From Gammaproteobacteria bacterium (GTDB taxonomy: Bacteria > Pseudomonadota > Gammaproteobacteria > Enterobacterales > Alteromonadaceae), in the NCBI GenBank assembly GCA_018825965.1, contig JAHKAA010000026.1, positions 215,676 through 279,675 on the forward strand: a DNA stretch of 64,000 nucleotides. The letters run 5' to 3'. The notes under the pieces were generated by a model that saw only the letters and a program-made list of their open reading frames with translations, searched no databases and was not told the DNA's origin. This document shows, piece by piece, positions 63,081 to 64,000 of this stretch. Position 1 is the first letter of the stretch. Each line of letters begins with the position of its first letter. A program made the position numbers and the translations under genes.

Positions 63081-63783
63081 GTGAAGTCCCCTGTTGAAGT
63101 AACTGTTGTTCAATATTGCGTTTGGATGCGGCTATATGACGGCGCATCAATAAGTCGGCAAGTTCGCCATCACGGTTGGCAATGGCATTAATAATAGCTT
63201 TATGTTCGTCAAAAGCCCGTGATACCCGAGGCCCGTTCATGCCAAGCTGCACTCTGTACATCCGTACCAGAAAATACAGCTCGTCACTTAAAATATTAAT
63301 CAGATAAGGATTTTTACTGCCTAAGATGACGCGGTAATGAAAGTCGACATCCCCGGCTTCCTGATAATAACTTTCACCTTCGCGCACTCTTTGTGTCGAC
63401 AAATGCTGATCAAGTAGCGCTCTGACTTCGGCAATTTCCTGCTCTGTCATATGCTCTGCCGCCAAACGACAAGCCAGTCCTTCCAGCTCTTCGCGCAGCT
63501 GATACAAAGAACGTAAACCGTCAATCGACAGCTTGACCACACGGGCACCAGCGTTAGGTGTACGTTCTATTAAATGACAACGTTCTAAACGCGCCAAAGC
63601 TTCGCGTAAAGGCGCACGGCTTAAGTCATAACGGCGCGCCAGTTCAGGCTCACTGATCTTGGTACCAGCTGGAATTTCACCTTCCACTATGGCAGTACGA
63701 ATTTGCACCAGCACCCGGTCGGCAGCAGTAATAGCGTCTTTAAATTCGGTAGCAAGCATCGGATTGTCGACAATTAAAAGCAA
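63073..63783 (-). CDS. GntR-family (FCD) regulator of the prp operon
   Basis: Transcriptional regulator of ~236 aa, with an N-terminal winged helix ([25 protein letters not shown], ~42-66) and a C-terminal FCD effector domain ([14 protein letters not shown] ligand/metal region). It likely senses a methylcitrate-cycle intermediate and controls its own operon. TTG 63783 has AAAGG 7 nt upstream; ATG 63759 would shorten it by 8 residues and has no clear site. A 12-bp GTCGAC-centred palindrome lies between the two candidate starts. First gene of the operon. Confidence 0.92.
   Translation of the reverse strand: MLLIVDNPMLATEFKDAITAADRVLVQIRTAIVEGEIPAGTKISEPELARRYDLSRAPLREALARLERCHLIERTPNAGARVVKLSIDGLRSLYQLREELEGLACRLAAEHMTEQEIAEVRALLDQHLSTQRVREGESYYQEAGDVDFHYRVILGSKNPYLINILSDELYFLVRMYRVQLGMNGPRVSRAFDEHKAIINAIANRDGELADLLMRRHIAASKRNIEQQLLQQGTSHG
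63763..63774. promoter_or_regulatory. Operator candidate ATTGTCGACAAT
   Basis: A perfect 12-bp palindrome with the TGTCGACA core, in the 5' end of the GntR gene. FCD-type GntR regulators commonly bind such TNGTNNACNA sites. Confidence 0.6.
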
Positions 63784-63834
63784 GTAATAACCTTTTACCG
63801 CTTTAAATTGCTTTGGTCAAGGATAAAGGAGTAG

Positions 63835-63848
63835 TTATGTCGACATAA
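63835..63848. promoter_or_regulatory. Operator candidate TTATGTCGACATAA
   Basis: A perfect 14-bp palindrome sharing the TGTCGACA core with the site at 63763, 72 bp (about seven helical turns) away. It lies in the divergent promoter region, consistent with an autoregulating GntR protein. Confidence 0.65.
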
Positions 63849-63913
63849 AGACTAAAGTACTAGAGCACCGATCAGTTTAAAAAATAGACAGGGATCGACT
63901 TTGTCACTTTTCC

Positions 63914-63956
63914 ATGATCAAATACTCTGATAGTTATTAGTAAGGTATTTGATCAT
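63914..63956. promoter_or_regulatory. 12-bp inverted repeat overlapping a start codon
   Basis: ATGATCAAATAC (63914-63925) and GTATTTGATCAT (63945-63956) are perfect inverted repeats with a 19-nt spacer. The right arm runs into the ATG at 63955. It may be an operator or a hairpin hiding the start codon. Confidence 0.5.
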
Positions 63957-64000
63957 GTCCGCATTACGACTGTGGGATTGCCCAACAGAACTCTCCAAAA
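63955..64000 (+). CDS. Start of a gene cut by the window edge
   Basis: Only the first 15 codons are present (MSALRLWDCPTELSK); too short to identify. AAGG lies 9 nt upstream. It is divergent from the prp regulator gene and may share its control region. Confidence 0.45.
   Translation, partial: MSALRLWDCPTELSK

Overview
This 64 kb window is the chromosome of a gammaproteobacterium. The gene content (divergent mrp/metG, rlmI, hrpA, sbcB, yebG, a TonB receptor with a carboxypeptidase-regulatory-like N-terminus, and a GntR-prpB-prpC-acnD-prpF operon) and the moderate GC suggest an Alteromonadales/Chromatiaceae-type aquatic bacterium close to Rheinheimera. That assignment is inference from gene content; no rRNA is present. 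I saw no tRNA or rRNA genes, CRISPR array, prophage or complete insertion sequence.

Layout. 1-9.2 kb is housekeeping: an EamA permease (cut by the window edge), dcd, mrp, metG, an MFS permease, a quinone oxidoreductase, rlmI and a YceI protein. 9.2-22 kb holds a degenerate S41 protease-like protein, a fused LprI/MliC-like lysozyme inhibitor, PilZ and CheY proteins, hrpA, a CBS protein, an exported isoaspartyl peptidase, an exported endonuclease I, a receiver-TPR protein and a deaminase/DUF1543 pair. 22-27.3 kb holds a DUF2145 pair and a CS1/class 5 type chaperone-pilin-usher cluster. Its usher lacks the C-terminus and no tip adhesin follows; a NarL-type response regulator abuts the break. sbcB follows.

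29.0-36.7 kb is the most unusual region. Twelve mostly small genes lie all on the minus strand, each separated from the next by a 65-130 bp imperfect palindrome with integron core-like ends (GTTAGC / GCTAAC types). I read this as a sedentary chromosomal integron cassette array without a visible integrase (a CALIN). One junction carries a ~313 nt ORF-less group II intron remnant with a recognisable domain V. The flanking genes, sbcB and an esterase, are both on the plus strand.

37-45 kb holds an exported esterase, a double-thioredoxin protein, a translationally coupled 3-keto-glycoside set (DUF1080 hydrolase, GMC oxidoreductase, Tat-exported gluconate-2-dehydrogenase-subunit-3-like protein), REP-like palindromes, a class D beta-lactamase and a DUF4256 protein. 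45.5-51.5 kb holds katG, an overlooked 49-aa small protein with its own terminator, LexA-boxed yebG divergent from dgt, and a patatin. At 51.5-56 kb an exported ParB-like/inorganic pyrophosphatase fusion is divergent from a TonB-dependent receptor.

57-64 kb is the methylcitrate operon for propionate catabolism: a GntR regulator, then prpB, prpC, acnD and prpF. Two GTCGAC-centred palindromes near the regulator are likely operators. A new plus-strand gene starts at the right edge inside a 12-bp inverted repeat.

In several genes the ribosome-binding site or a signal peptide moved the start away from the longest possible frame; those choices are explained per entry.
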